From: a bacterium | GTDB lineage: Bacteria > Methylomirabilota > Methylomirabilia > Methylomirabilales > 2-02-FULL-66-22 | Direction of reading: 5' to 3' | NCBI GenBank assembly: GCA_029580855.1 | Contig: JAKPQH010000061.1 | Coordinates: forward strand, 29,334-93,333 | Length of the DNA stretch: 64,000 nucleotides | Shown here: positions 1-8,418 of the stretch, piece by piece | Layout of the letters: each line of letters opens with the position of its first letter | Numbering within the stretch: position 1 is the first letter of the stretch | Position numbers and translations under genes: made by a program | Notes under the pieces: generated by a model | Databases searched by the model: none | Told to the model about the DNA's origin: nothing | What the model saw: only the letters and a program-made list of their open reading frames with translations

Positions 1-579
1 AAAGGCGCGCTTCTCGCCGAGCGAGCTGTACCAGACGCGGTTGAGCCGGAAGCTGTTCTGGTACACCAACTCGTCGTGGAGCACCTCCCGGGGCACATCG
101 GCCGCGCCGATCTGCGCCGCGAACGCCCCCGCAGCCTCGGGCCGCACGCGGACGAAGTACGCCACCGCCTGCGGCGGGCGGATCGGAAGCCCCGGGAGAG
201 CGACGATCGGAAGGCTCACGGAGTGGTCCACCAGAAACGTGGGGTGGATGTGCGTCGACTCCACCTCCGGGCGCACCGAGGCGTCCAGGTACGCCACCGC
301 CAGGAGATAGTCCTCGCGCAAGACGGCCGGCGTCACGCCGAACTCTTCCGGGACAAGGCCGACCATGGCCACCCCGCCCCCCTTGCCGTTCCCTCGATTC
401 CGCATCTGACGGAGGGCCCGGAGCAGATGGCGACCCGGGATCGCCTCGGCGCACACCATCCCGATCACGCCGCAGCCGCCCTCGGCTTCCGCCTTCCGCA
501 CCGCCTCCGGCTGGAGATGGCCCGACCGCAGCGCTGCGCGCGACGCGATGATCCGCTCCGCAAGCGCTCGCGGGGTCAT
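1..579 (-). CDS. Class II glutamine amidotransferase subunit of a split glutamate-synthase-like enzyme (partial, runs off left edge)
   Basis: I translated this strand by hand: it is open from an ATG at 579 to base 1, giving 193 codons, with the 3' end missing. The product resembles the glutaminase domain of glutamate synthase, which hydrolyses glutamine to supply ammonia to an FMN subunit. A GGCGVIGMV motif puts the likely nucleophile at Cys36. In most class II amidotransferases this cysteine is residue 2, so a leader of about 35 residues may be cleaved. A QMRNRGNGKGGG segment further in fits the family's glutamine-binding region. The ATG overlaps the stop of the upstream FMN-subunit gene (ATGA), which indicates translational coupling. 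An MgsA/GlxB-type amidotransferase is the main alternative. Confidence 0.8.
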   Translation of the reverse strand, partial: MTPRALAERIIASRAALRSGHLQPEAVRKAEAEGGCGVIGMVCAEAIPGRHLLRALRQMRNRGNGKGGGVAMVGLVPEEFGVTPAVLREDYLLAVAYLDASVRPEVESTHIHPTFLVDHSVSLPIVALPGLPIRPPQAVAYFVRVRPEAAGAFAAQIGAADVPREVLHDELVYQNSFRLNRVWYSSLGEKRAF

Positions 580-1892
580 GCCGCGGCTCCTTCCTGGCCG
601 GGCCGGTACTCCAAGAGGTCGGTCCGCCCGCGCAGCGCGCGCACACTTTCGAGGCCGAGGCGGCGCAGGATGTCCCGCAGCCTCCCCGCCAACGCCGCGT
701 AGAGGTTGCCGATCCGCGCCGCGGCCCACTCGGGGTCGATGAACAGTGACAGCTCCGGGTCCGTGGTGGTGATCCCGTAGGTGCAGCCGCGTCCGCGCTC
801 GCAGTTTGCGCACCGGGTGCACCCGATGGCGACCAGCTCCGCCGTTCCCAGCGCCACCCCGTCCGCCCCCAGCGCCACGGCCTTGGCCACGTCGTCCGCC
901 GTCCGGATGCCGCCGCTGGCCAGGACGGTGAGTTCGTCCCGCACCCCTTCCGCGGTGAGATACCGGTGCACCTTGGGGATGGCGTACTCCACCGGCATGG
1001 CGATGTCCTTCTTCGCCACCTCGGGGGCGGCGCCGGTGCCGCCGTACGAGCCGTCGATCTGCAGGATATGGGCGCCCGCGTGATAGCTGCCGACGGCGAC
1101 CATGTCCACATCGGTCGGCGTGGACACCTTCACCGCCACCAGCGTATCCGGGTTGATCGCCTTGACCCAGTCCACGTGCTTCCGGTGGTCCTCGACCGAG
1201 TAGACGCTGTGGAACGGGAACGGCGAGAAGAGGCTCACCCAGGGGACGGCCTCGCGCATCTTGGCCACCGCCAGCGTCGCCTTGTCCCCCAGCAGGTGCC
1301 CGCCCAGGCCCGGCTTGGCGCCCTGTGCATACTTGAACTCCACAATCCGGGCGCGCTGGACGGTCTCCTCGCGGACACCGAACATCCCCGTGGCGATCTG
1401 GGTGATGACGTGCTCGCGGTAGGGGGCGAGCGAGTCCGGGTATCCACCCTCGCCGGTGCAGGTGAACGTCCCGGTGTGTCGCGCGGCCATGGCGCGGGCC
1501 AGCATCACCCGCTCGCTCACCGACCCGAACGACATGCCCGCCCCGTACCAGGGGACCGGGATCTCGATGGGCGGATCCCAGGCGCGGCGGTTGAGCGGGA
1601 TCGCCAGGTCGATGACCCTGTCCTCGGGCAGCTGCGCGCTGGCCGGCAGCGCGCGGAATGCCAACCGATCGAAGCCGCCGCCGGACGCGCCGGTCGGGCG
1701 GGGCGGCGCCGCCGGCGTCCCGGTCTCGGCTTGGAGCCAGGTGGAGAGGATCAGCTCCGCCGACCAGCGACGGTCGCCGAGGGCGGGCGGCGGAGAACCG
1801 GACCGCGACCAGCGGCCAAGGCCTCTCCGGATCGCCTCCGTGTGCCGCGCGGCGATGATGGGAAGGTCGGACGGCCTTGGTGGAAACTCCAT
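576..1892 (-). CDS. FMN-binding glutamate synthase-family catalytic subunit (GltB-like barrel)
   Basis: The 438-residue product matches the FMN-binding synthase domain of glutamate synthase, where ammonia from the amidotransferase meets 2-oxoglutarate. Visible motifs are a flavin/substrate loop GSYGGTGAAPEVAKKD, the barrel phosphate-binding segment ASGGIRTADDVAKAVALGADG, and a following cysteine cluster (GCTRCANCERGRGC) where GltB carries its Fe-S centre. The start chosen (MEFPPRPSD) lies one base after the stop of the upstream Fe-S gene. The stop overlaps the amidotransferase start by 4 bp. The three genes therefore form one operon and probably one complex. The natural product could be glutamate or an N-substituted glutamate, as in N-methylglutamate synthase; sequence alone does not decide. 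Confidence 0.85.
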   Translation of the reverse strand: MEFPPRPSDLPIIAARHTEAIRRGLGRWSRSGSPPPALGDRRWSAELILSTWLQAETGTPAAPPRPTGASGGGFDRLAFRALPASAQLPEDRVIDLAIPLNRRAWDPPIEIPVPWYGAGMSFGSVSERVMLARAMAARHTGTFTCTGEGGYPDSLAPYREHVITQIATGMFGVREETVQRARIVEFKYAQGAKPGLGGHLLGDKATLAVAKMREAVPWVSLFSPFPFHSVYSVEDHRKHVDWVKAINPDTLVAVKVSTPTDVDMVAVGSYHAGAHILQIDGSYGGTGAAPEVAKKDIAMPVEYAIPKVHRYLTAEGVRDELTVLASGGIRTADDVAKAVALGADGVALGTAELVAIGCTRCANCERGRGCTYGITTTDPELSLFIDPEWAAARIGNLYAALAGRLRDILRRLGLESVRALRGRTDLLEYRPGQEGAAA

Positions 1893-1893
1893 G

Positions 1894-3273
1894 TCACCCC
1901 TCGAAGCCCGCGATATCCGCGAACGCCTCGCGCTCCAGATCGGCCTGGAACATGGCGCGGCCCTGCTCTCCGCGAAGACGCCGCACCTCGCGGAGGCCCA
2001 TGGCCCCCAGGATCTCCAGGAGCTGATCCCGCCAGACCCCGGCCAGGTTGCACAGACGCTGGACACCCCAGGCCTGGTCGATTCGCGGCAGCGCGATCCG
2101 GGCCGTGCTGCGGTCGCGGCACTCCCCCTCCAGCCGGCCCTGCAAGGCCACGAGGGGCACAGTGTCCAGCGCCACCGCGTCCAGCCCGCACACGATGGCC
2201 TTGGCGACATCCGCCGCCGCGACGATCCCTCCGCTGCCCAGCAGCACCGCCTCCTCCCGGATCCCCTCTTTCACCAACGCCGCGTGGACGCGCCGGATCG
2301 CCCCGCCGACGAACCCGCCGGCGGCCCGCCCGTGGTAATCCGCGGTCAGGTGGAACAGCCGAACGCCGGACCGCGCCACGAGAAGCGGGTCGCGCTCCAG
2401 CGGAAGCCGGACGTAGACCGGTGTAACGGGGAAACGCCTCTTCAGCTCCCGGTAGGCGCCGTCGTCCCAGCCGTCCAGCTCCAGCAGCGCCGGCGCCTCC
2501 GCGAGCCGGGCGGTCGCCTCGATTTCCGCGGGCCGGACGAGGGGCGCCACGCCGGAACCACCAACCCCCAGCGCCAGCAGCCGCGAAAGCGGGAGGATGG
2601 CCAGCGTCTGGAGTCGGCCGGCCGCTTCCGCCAGGACGCGACACAGGGTCGGGTCCTCGGCGAGGACGGGCGGCGCGTCGAAGAGCATCGGAATCGGCAG
2701 GCTGAAGGGTCGCGGCAGCGGGGCCGTGGGGATGCCGGCCGGATCGAAGGCCAGAACGCCGGGGCGTTCCCCGAGGTCCACCGCCGTCGAGATGAACTCG
2801 CGCCCGTGGATGCCGTCGCGCGTGGGCCGCACGATCTCCGACATGTCCGTCCACATGCCGTCCCAGCCCTCCCCGCCGAACGCGCCGCGGTAGCCGGCGC
2901 CCCGTACGGGGATCTGCCCGGTCGCGGCCTCTTGCACGACCGCGTCCACCTTGTCGGGCGTGAAGTAGGAGTCGCCAAGACCGAGCCGCTCGGGATTCGG
3001 GCAAACCCGGACCATGTCGGGATACTCGATGGTGCACCGGAGGCATCCGACGCACTGGGAAGGTCGCGGGGCGAAGCCGCCGACGGGTCCGGAGAACGTT
3101 CCGTAGACGCACGGCCGGCTGGTCACGACGGGCAGGTTGAAACGGGAGTGAAACAGCTCGTGCAGGAGCATCCGGGCGAGCCGCCAGCGGATCACCCGGA
3201 CCCGGAAACGGTTGGGGCGACGGATCACGTCCGCGCACTTTTCGCAGGAGATGTGGTACCGGTGATAGCTCAT
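1894..3273 (-). CDS. Glutamate-synthase-related protein with N-terminal Fe-S cysteines and a second FMN-type barrel
   Basis: This 459-residue protein is the first gene of the split synthase operon. The N-terminus holds a CxxC pair (CEKC) and a ferredoxin-like cluster, CVGCLRC followed ten residues later by CPNP. The C-terminal half repeats the synthase barrel signature (LLGSGGIVAAADVAKAIVCGLDAV). It therefore looks like a redox partner built on a diverged GltB barrel, perhaps delivering electrons from ferredoxin to the next subunit. That role is inferred. I chose the ATG at 3273 (MSYHRYHISCEKC) over an in-frame ATG 24 bases upstream because the extra residues look non-coding. No clear Shine-Dalgarno precedes either start. 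Confidence 0.75.
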   Translation of the reverse strand: MSYHRYHISCEKCADVIRRPNRFRVRVIRWRLARMLLHELFHSRFNLPVVTSRPCVYGTFSGPVGGFAPRPSQCVGCLRCTIEYPDMVRVCPNPERLGLGDSYFTPDKVDAVVQEAATGQIPVRGAGYRGAFGGEGWDGMWTDMSEIVRPTRDGIHGREFISTAVDLGERPGVLAFDPAGIPTAPLPRPFSLPIPMLFDAPPVLAEDPTLCRVLAEAAGRLQTLAILPLSRLLALGVGGSGVAPLVRPAEIEATARLAEAPALLELDGWDDGAYRELKRRFPVTPVYVRLPLERDPLLVARSGVRLFHLTADYHGRAAGGFVGGAIRRVHAALVKEGIREEAVLLGSGGIVAAADVAKAIVCGLDAVALDTVPLVALQGRLEGECRDRSTARIALPRIDQAWGVQRLCNLAGVWRDQLLEILGAMGLREVRRLRGEQGRAMFQADLEREAFADIAGFEG

Positions 3274-3339
3274 CGCTCGGCGGGGAGGATAGCACACCGG
3301 CGGCGCCCGTCAATTTCCGACGCGGTCCGACCGTGCGGC

Positions 3340-5118
3340 TCAGGCCAGTTGATACTGTAACCGATACAACCGAGCGTAGAGCCCCTGGCGCGCCAGAAGG
3401 TCCGCGTGGGTCCCCTCCTCGCGGATCCGACCCTGGTGGATCACGAGGATCCGGTCGGCGAACTGGATGGTGGATAGCCGGTGGGCGACGATGATGGCGG
3501 TCCGGTTCTCCAGCAGGACGCGGAGGGCCTCCTGGATCAGAATCTCCGTCTCGGTGTCAACCGAGCTGGTAGCCTCGTCCAGGATGAGGATACGCGGATC
3601 GAACGCCAGGGCGCGCGCGAAGGAGAGAAGCTGGCGTTCTCCCTGGGACAGCGTGGAGCCGCGCTCCTGCACCTCCTCGTCGTACCGGTGCGCGAGGCGG
3701 TCGATGAACCGGCTGGCGTGGACGCGGCGCGCGGCGGCCTGGATCTGCTCCGGCGCGATCCGCGGGCAGCCCAGGCTCACGTTCTCGCCGATCGTCCCGG
3801 AGAACAGAAACACATCCTGCAACACCAGGCCGAGGTGCCGGCGGAGCGCGGTCTTGTCCCACTCGCGGATGTCCAGGCCGTCCACCAGGATACGCCCGCG
3901 CTCCACATCGTAGAAGCGGCACAGCGCCGAGACGATGGAGGTCTTTCCGTGCCCGGTGGGACCCACCAGCGCGATCTTCTCGCCGGGCGCCACCCGGAAC
4001 GAGATGCCGCGGATGACCGGCTCGCCGGGCACGTAGGACAGCCACACATCCTGGAACTCGATGGTGCCCGCGGGTGCCGAGGGTGTTCCGGGCCGGACGG
4101 GCGCCAGGACCCTCGCGGGCTCGTCCAGCAGACGGAAGATCCGCTCGCTGCTGGCCATGGCGGCCTGGAAGATGTTGTACTTCTCCGCCAGATCCCGGAT
4201 GGGCTGGAACATCCGTTGAACGTACTGCAGAAAGGCCACCAACACGCCCGGGAGGAGCGTGTCGTCCAGGATCATCCGTCCCCCCTGCCAGAGGATGAGA
4301 CCGACCGTGGCGGCGCTGCACACCTCCACCAGCGGAAAGAAGATGGCGTTGTAGCGGACGCTCCTGAGCAGGGCGTCGCGGTTCCGGCTGTTGATCTCCA
4401 TGAACCGGTGGAGTGTCCGCCGTTCCTGCCCGAAGGCCTGGACGGTGGCCATTCCCGAGATGTGCTCGTTCAGGTAGCCGTTGAGCCGGGCCAGGATCTT
4501 CCGGCTTTCGCGATAGTTCTCCCGCGCCTTCCGGCGGTACAGGTTGGTGGCCCACACCATGGCGGGCAACAGGCCGATCCCGACCAGGCCCAGCCGCCAG
4601 TCGAGAAAAAACATCGCCCCGGCGATCCCGAGGAGCATCAGCGTGTCGCCCAGGAAGGCGACCACCCCGGAGCTGAACAACTCGTTCAGGTTCTCCACGT
4701 CGTTGATCACGCGGGTCATGAGGCGTCCCACCGGATTCCGGTCGAAAAAGGCCGGATCGTGGGTCGCGAGGTGGCCGAAGAGCCGGCGCCGCACGTCGTG
4801 CATCACACGCTGACCCACGTACTGGGTCGTGAAGGAGTGGCCGAAGTGCCCCAGAAACCCCAGGACCACCGTGGCCACGTAGGCCAGGGCCGTGCGGTTC
4901 AGACCGGCGAGATCCTTGGCGGCGATGTGCCTGTCGATGGCCACCTTGACCAGGTACGGGCCGAGGAGCTGGGCGCCCGTGTACCCCGCCAGACACAGAC
5001 ACGCGACGCCGACCCAGGGCCAGTGTCCGCGGAGATATGCGAGCAGCCGCAGGACCAGGCGCGCGTCGTACGCCTTCCCCAGGATCTCGTCGTCGATGTG
5101 GACCTGCGACCCGTGCAT
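3340..5118 (-). CDS. ABC exporter half-transporter, subunit with intact catalytic glutamate
   Basis: The 592-residue protein has an N-terminal six-helix type I exporter membrane domain (about residues 20-310) fused to a nucleotide-binding domain. Walker A is GPTGHGKTS, the signature is LSQGERQ (a departure from LSGGQ), Walker B is ILILDEATSSVD with the catalytic glutamate present, and the H-loop is VAHRLST. It starts two bases after the stop of the second half-transporter, so the two are co-transcribed and almost certainly heterodimerise in the inner membrane. The type resembles MdlAB/TmrAB/TM287-288 multidrug or lipid exporters. The substrate cannot be told from sequence. Confidence 0.92.
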   Translation of the reverse strand: MHGSQVHIDDEILGKAYDARLVLRLLAYLRGHWPWVGVACLCLAGYTGAQLLGPYLVKVAIDRHIAAKDLAGLNRTALAYVATVVLGFLGHFGHSFTTQYVGQRVMHDVRRRLFGHLATHDPAFFDRNPVGRLMTRVINDVENLNELFSSGVVAFLGDTLMLLGIAGAMFFLDWRLGLVGIGLLPAMVWATNLYRRKARENYRESRKILARLNGYLNEHISGMATVQAFGQERRTLHRFMEINSRNRDALLRSVRYNAIFFPLVEVCSAATVGLILWQGGRMILDDTLLPGVLVAFLQYVQRMFQPIRDLAEKYNIFQAAMASSERIFRLLDEPARVLAPVRPGTPSAPAGTIEFQDVWLSYVPGEPVIRGISFRVAPGEKIALVGPTGHGKTSIVSALCRFYDVERGRILVDGLDIREWDKTALRRHLGLVLQDVFLFSGTIGENVSLGCPRIAPEQIQAAARRVHASRFIDRLAHRYDEEVQERGSTLSQGERQLLSFARALAFDPRILILDEATSSVDTETEILIQEALRVLLENRTAIIVAHRLSTIQFADRILVIHQGRIREEGTHADLLARQGLYARLYRLQYQLA

Positions 5119-5120
5119 CC

Positions 5121-6992
5121 TCAGCCGTTCTCCTTGGCGGCCAGGGCGTCCAATTCGCTCGCCACCAGCTGGCGCTGGTACAGGCGGTGGTAGCGGCCCT
5201 CCTGTGCCAGCAGCTCCTGGTGGGTCCCCTGCTCGACGATGGCGCCGTCGTGGAGATACACGATCCGGTCCGCGTCCTTCACCGTCGAGATCCGGTGCGA
5301 GATGACGATCGTCGTCCGTCCGATCCGCGCCGCGCGCAGATCGTGTAGGATACTCTCCTCGGTCTGCACGTCCACGCTGGAGAAGGCGTCGTCCAGGATC
5401 AGGATCGGCGGGTCTGCCACCAGCGCCCGGGCCAGCGCCGTGCGCTGCTTCTGCCCCCCCGAGAGGCGGACGCCCCGCTCCCCCAAAAGCGTGTCGAAGC
5501 GGTCGGCGAATTCCTGGACGCTGGGCAGGAGCGCCGCGATGCGGGCCGCCTCCTCCATGTCCTGCACGGTGGCGTCCGGTCTGCCGAACAGGATGTTTTC
5601 GCGGATCGTCTCGGAAAAGAGGAAGATGTCCTGCGAGACCAAGCCGATGGAGGCGCGCAGCCGCGACAGCGGGACGGCCCGGATGTCCCGCCCGTCCAGG
5701 AAAAGGCTCCCCTCGGGCGCCTCGAAGAGGCGCGCGATCAGATGCACCAGCGTGCTCTTCCCCGCCCCCACCTCGCCAACGACGGCCAGACAGCTTCCCG
5801 CAGAAACCTTCAGATCAATACCGCGGAGAATCCAGGGCGTGTCCGGATCGTACCGGAACGAGAGGTTCCGAAACTCGATGGCGCCGCGGAGGCGCCGCGG
5901 CAATCCATCCTCGGGTGTGAGGTACGCCGGCGCCGGCGGCGACTCCAGAATCTCCACCAGCCGGGTCAGGGCGGCGGAGCCCCGCTGGTACAGGTTCACG
6001 ACGTAGCCGATGGCCATGACCGGCCACGTCAGCATGGCCAGATAGCCGTTGAACTGGACGAACTGGCCGATCGTCAGCGTCCCGAGCAGGACACGCCGGC
6101 CCCCCAGCCAGAGGACGACCGCCGCCGCCAGCCCCGAGAACACCGCCATCAGGGGCCAGAGGACCCCGCTCAGGCGTGCGGTCACCAGGTTCCTGCGCAT
6201 GTACTCGGCGCTCAGCTCTTCGAAGCGGGCCTGACGTGTCGCCTCTTGGCCGTGGACCTGGATGACCCGGATTCCCGCCAGGCTCTCCTGCACGAAGATG
6301 CTGAGCCGCCCGAGGAACTGCTGGACATCGCGATAGGCCCGATGGATCCGGTTGCCGAACCCCAGCACCAGCGCGGTGATGCCCGGCAACACCAGAAGCG
6401 ACCACAGCGTCAGCCATGGATCGATGTCGATCATCAGGGGCAGGGCTGCCAGGATCAGGACCGCCCCGTCCAGCGCCGCCACGGCCCCGATGCCGAGCAT
6501 CTCGCGGACCGAGGCCAGGTCGTTGGTCAGACGGGACATCAGGTCGCCGGTCTTCATGCGCTGGAAGTAGGCCAGCGGCAGCCGCTGCAGGTGCGCGAAG
6601 AGCTGATTCCGGAGATCCCATTCGATGTGGCGCGAAAAGCCAAAGACGTTGGTCCGCCAGAAATAGCGGAACACCCCCTGGCCGGCGGCGGCCAAGACGA
6701 TCAGGCCGGGAAAGACGAGCAGGTCCCAGCGGCGGCTCGCCCCCCGAGAGAGGTTGTCGATCGCCAGACGCGTGAACCACGGAATGAGCAGGTGCATGAC
6801 ATCGGTGGCGAGCAGAGCCAGGATGCCGTAGAGGAGAAATCGGCGATGCCGGTGAAGGATTGGGCGAACGTGTCGGAAGAGCCTGCCGATGGGATGCCTC
6901 GCACGATGAAGGGTTGGCGGTACCGCTGGGCCGCACCGTGATTGTGCAACGGGAGTGAGGACTTTGCAAGGAGAGACGTGCCCATCCGCCAC
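5121..6992 (-). CDS. ABC exporter half-transporter, subunit with degenerate Walker B
   Basis: This 623-residue half-transporter has an N-terminal membrane domain and a C-terminal ATPase with Walker A GEVGAGKST, canonical signature LSGGQKQ, and H-loop ISHRIST. Walker B reads ILILDDAFSSVD, with Asp where the catalytic Glu should be. Combined with the LSQGE signature of its partner, this gives one degenerate and one competent ATP site, the hallmark of heterodimeric exporters. No alternative ATG, GTG or TTG occurs in frame before the membrane domain, so the ATG at 6992 is kept, although the first 30 residues look atypical. It is upstream of and coupled to the 3340-5118 gene. Confidence 0.9.
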   Translation of the reverse strand: MADGHVSPCKVLTPVAQSRCGPAVPPTLHRARHPIGRLFRHVRPILHRHRRFLLYGILALLATDVMHLLIPWFTRLAIDNLSRGASRRWDLLVFPGLIVLAAAGQGVFRYFWRTNVFGFSRHIEWDLRNQLFAHLQRLPLAYFQRMKTGDLMSRLTNDLASVREMLGIGAVAALDGAVLILAALPLMIDIDPWLTLWSLLVLPGITALVLGFGNRIHRAYRDVQQFLGRLSIFVQESLAGIRVIQVHGQEATRQARFEELSAEYMRRNLVTARLSGVLWPLMAVFSGLAAAVVLWLGGRRVLLGTLTIGQFVQFNGYLAMLTWPVMAIGYVVNLYQRGSAALTRLVEILESPPAPAYLTPEDGLPRRLRGAIEFRNLSFRYDPDTPWILRGIDLKVSAGSCLAVVGEVGAGKSTLVHLIARLFEAPEGSLFLDGRDIRAVPLSRLRASIGLVSQDIFLFSETIRENILFGRPDATVQDMEEAARIAALLPSVQEFADRFDTLLGERGVRLSGGQKQRTALARALVADPPILILDDAFSSVDVQTEESILHDLRAARIGRTTIVISHRISTVKDADRIVYLHDGAIVEQGTHQELLAQEGRYHRLYQRQLVASELDALAAKENG

Positions 6993-7004
6993 CCGATCGC
7001 TGCG

Positions 7005-8144
7005 CTAGTGGATGGCGAAGGCGAGCCCCAGACCATACGTCAGCGTCCCGGCGATGACGGCGACCAGGGTCATCTCCAGACCGCTGATCCACCAGGGGCG
7101 GGTGGTCACCAGGCTCTTGGCAAGCCCCACGCCGAAATGGGCCAGGATGCTCAGGACCGCCGCCCAGACGACGGCGGGTGTCCCCCAGATGAAGAAGAAG
7201 GGAATGACGGGGATGACGCCCCCCACGGCCGTGGAGGCGGTGGCGGACAGACAGGCCCTCCAGGGATTGGGAAACGTCCTCTCCGACAAGCCGAGCTCTT
7301 CTTGGACCAAGGTCTTCAGGAAGTGATCGGGTCGCTCGCGGATCCGCGCCACCACGGTCCGGGACTCCTCCTCGGTGAACCCCTTCAACTGGTAGAACAG
7401 CTCCAACTCCTCCCGCTCCTCTTCGGGATTCTGCTCGATCTCGGCCTGCTCCCGGGCGATCTCTCCTTCGTAGACTTCCCGCTGCGACTTGGCGGCCAGG
7501 TAGGCGCTGGATCCCATGGACAGCGCGCTGGCCAGCGTCCCGGCCAGGCCCGTGATGAGGACGATCTCGCTCCCACCCGTATAGCCCGCCATCCCCGACA
7601 CGATGCCGAAGACGGCGCCCAGGCCGTCGTTGATCCCGTAGATCGCGTCGCCCACCCACCCCGCGCCGTGGACGTGACGCTCTTTTTTCAGGATCAGCTC
7701 CAGAGCCGTCCGCGGACTCTGCGGACCGGCCAGCACCCGGAGCATCCGCGCATGATCTCCATCGTCGGCGGAGACCTCCTCCAGGATGGCCCGGCTCGCC
7801 GAATCCATGGAGGCCGCGACGCCCTTTTCCGCGGCCAGACCGCGCGCCTCCATGGCTTCCAGCTTTCGGTACACGACCTCGGGGCTGGCCAGGTCCAGCG
7901 TGAGGCCGAAGCGGGGCCGGATGCCGGCCGCGTCGGGGACGGTGCCGCCCAGCTCTCGAATGCGCTCCGCCCACCGTGCCGCGTGCTGCTCCTCCGCCCG
8001 GATCAGCTTCTGCAAGACGCCGCGCCGGCGTGGATCCTTCTCCTGCTGGGCGAGCAGGCGGTAGGTCGCCGCCGCTTCCATCTCGTGCCGCCAGCTCTGC
8101 CGCAGTGCCCGGAGAACCCGGGGTTGCGCTGATGCGTGGGCCAT
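7005..8144 (-). CDS. MbfA-like membrane protein: ferritin-like domain fused to a VIT1/CCC1 iron transporter
   Basis: The 379-residue product joins an N-terminal ferritin-like (rubrerythrin-type) domain, about residues 10-150, to a VIT1/CCC1 membrane domain. The first part shows metal-ligand style motifs such as HEMEAAATYR and EEQHAARW. The second shows a DAIYGINDGLGAVFGIVSG segment and several C-terminal hydrophobic helices. The family (Er-VIT1, MbfA in rhizobia) exports ferrous iron and protects against iron and peroxide stress. The ATG at 8144 is preceded by GGGAGGGAG and a TATACT element about 40 bases upstream; an in-frame upstream extension to 8378 is low-complexity and was rejected. No Fur or Irr box was recognised. 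Confidence 0.88.
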   Translation of the reverse strand: MAHASAQPRVLRALRQSWRHEMEAAATYRLLAQQEKDPRRRGVLQKLIRAEEQHAARWAERIRELGGTVPDAAGIRPRFGLTLDLASPEVVYRKLEAMEARGLAAEKGVAASMDSASRAILEEVSADDGDHARMLRVLAGPQSPRTALELILKKERHVHGAGWVGDAIYGINDGLGAVFGIVSGMAGYTGGSEIVLITGLAGTLASALSMGSSAYLAAKSQREVYEGEIAREQAEIEQNPEEEREELELFYQLKGFTEEESRTVVARIRERPDHFLKTLVQEELGLSERTFPNPWRACLSATASTAVGGVIPVIPFFFIWGTPAVVWAAVLSILAHFGVGLAKSLVTTRPWWISGLEMTLVAVIAGTLTYGLGLAFAIH

Positions 8145-8184
8145 CGGTCTCCCTCCCGCGGAACACCCGCCGCCCTTCTTGCAT

Positions 8185-8190
8185 AGTATA
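8185..8190 (-). promoter_or_regulatory. Probable -10 element (TATACT) of the MbfA-like gene
   Basis: On the minus strand a good sigma-70 type TATACT lies about 41 bases upstream of the ATG at 8144. The matching -35 position (17-base spacing, around 8208-8213) reads TACACC, which agrees at only three positions. The site may therefore need an activator or may be fortuitous. Confidence 0.4.
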
Positions 8191-8418
8191 CCCGTCGAAG
8201 GCGATCGGGTGTATGGGAGAAGCGCGGCGGGGATCGCGGCGCGCCACCCGCCGGCGGAAGGGAGGACATCGCGATCGAAGGAGGGGGTGCGGCGGGGGCC
8301 GGGCGGTATCCGGACCGTGCCCGGCCCGCGGCGAGCCCGCGGAACCCGCCGCGGAACACGGGCACTCGTGGAGGTCAAACCGCAACGGCGGGAGCCGGGT
8401 GGAATCCGATGACGCCGC

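Noticed and set aside
5815..8385. Very long open frame (856 codons) on the minus strand spanning the second ABC exporter gene and the MbfA-like gene
   Set aside because: It is out of frame with two clearly recognisable genes, is Arg/Gly/Pro-rich and has no domain. Such antisense and frame-shifted openings are expected at this GC content.
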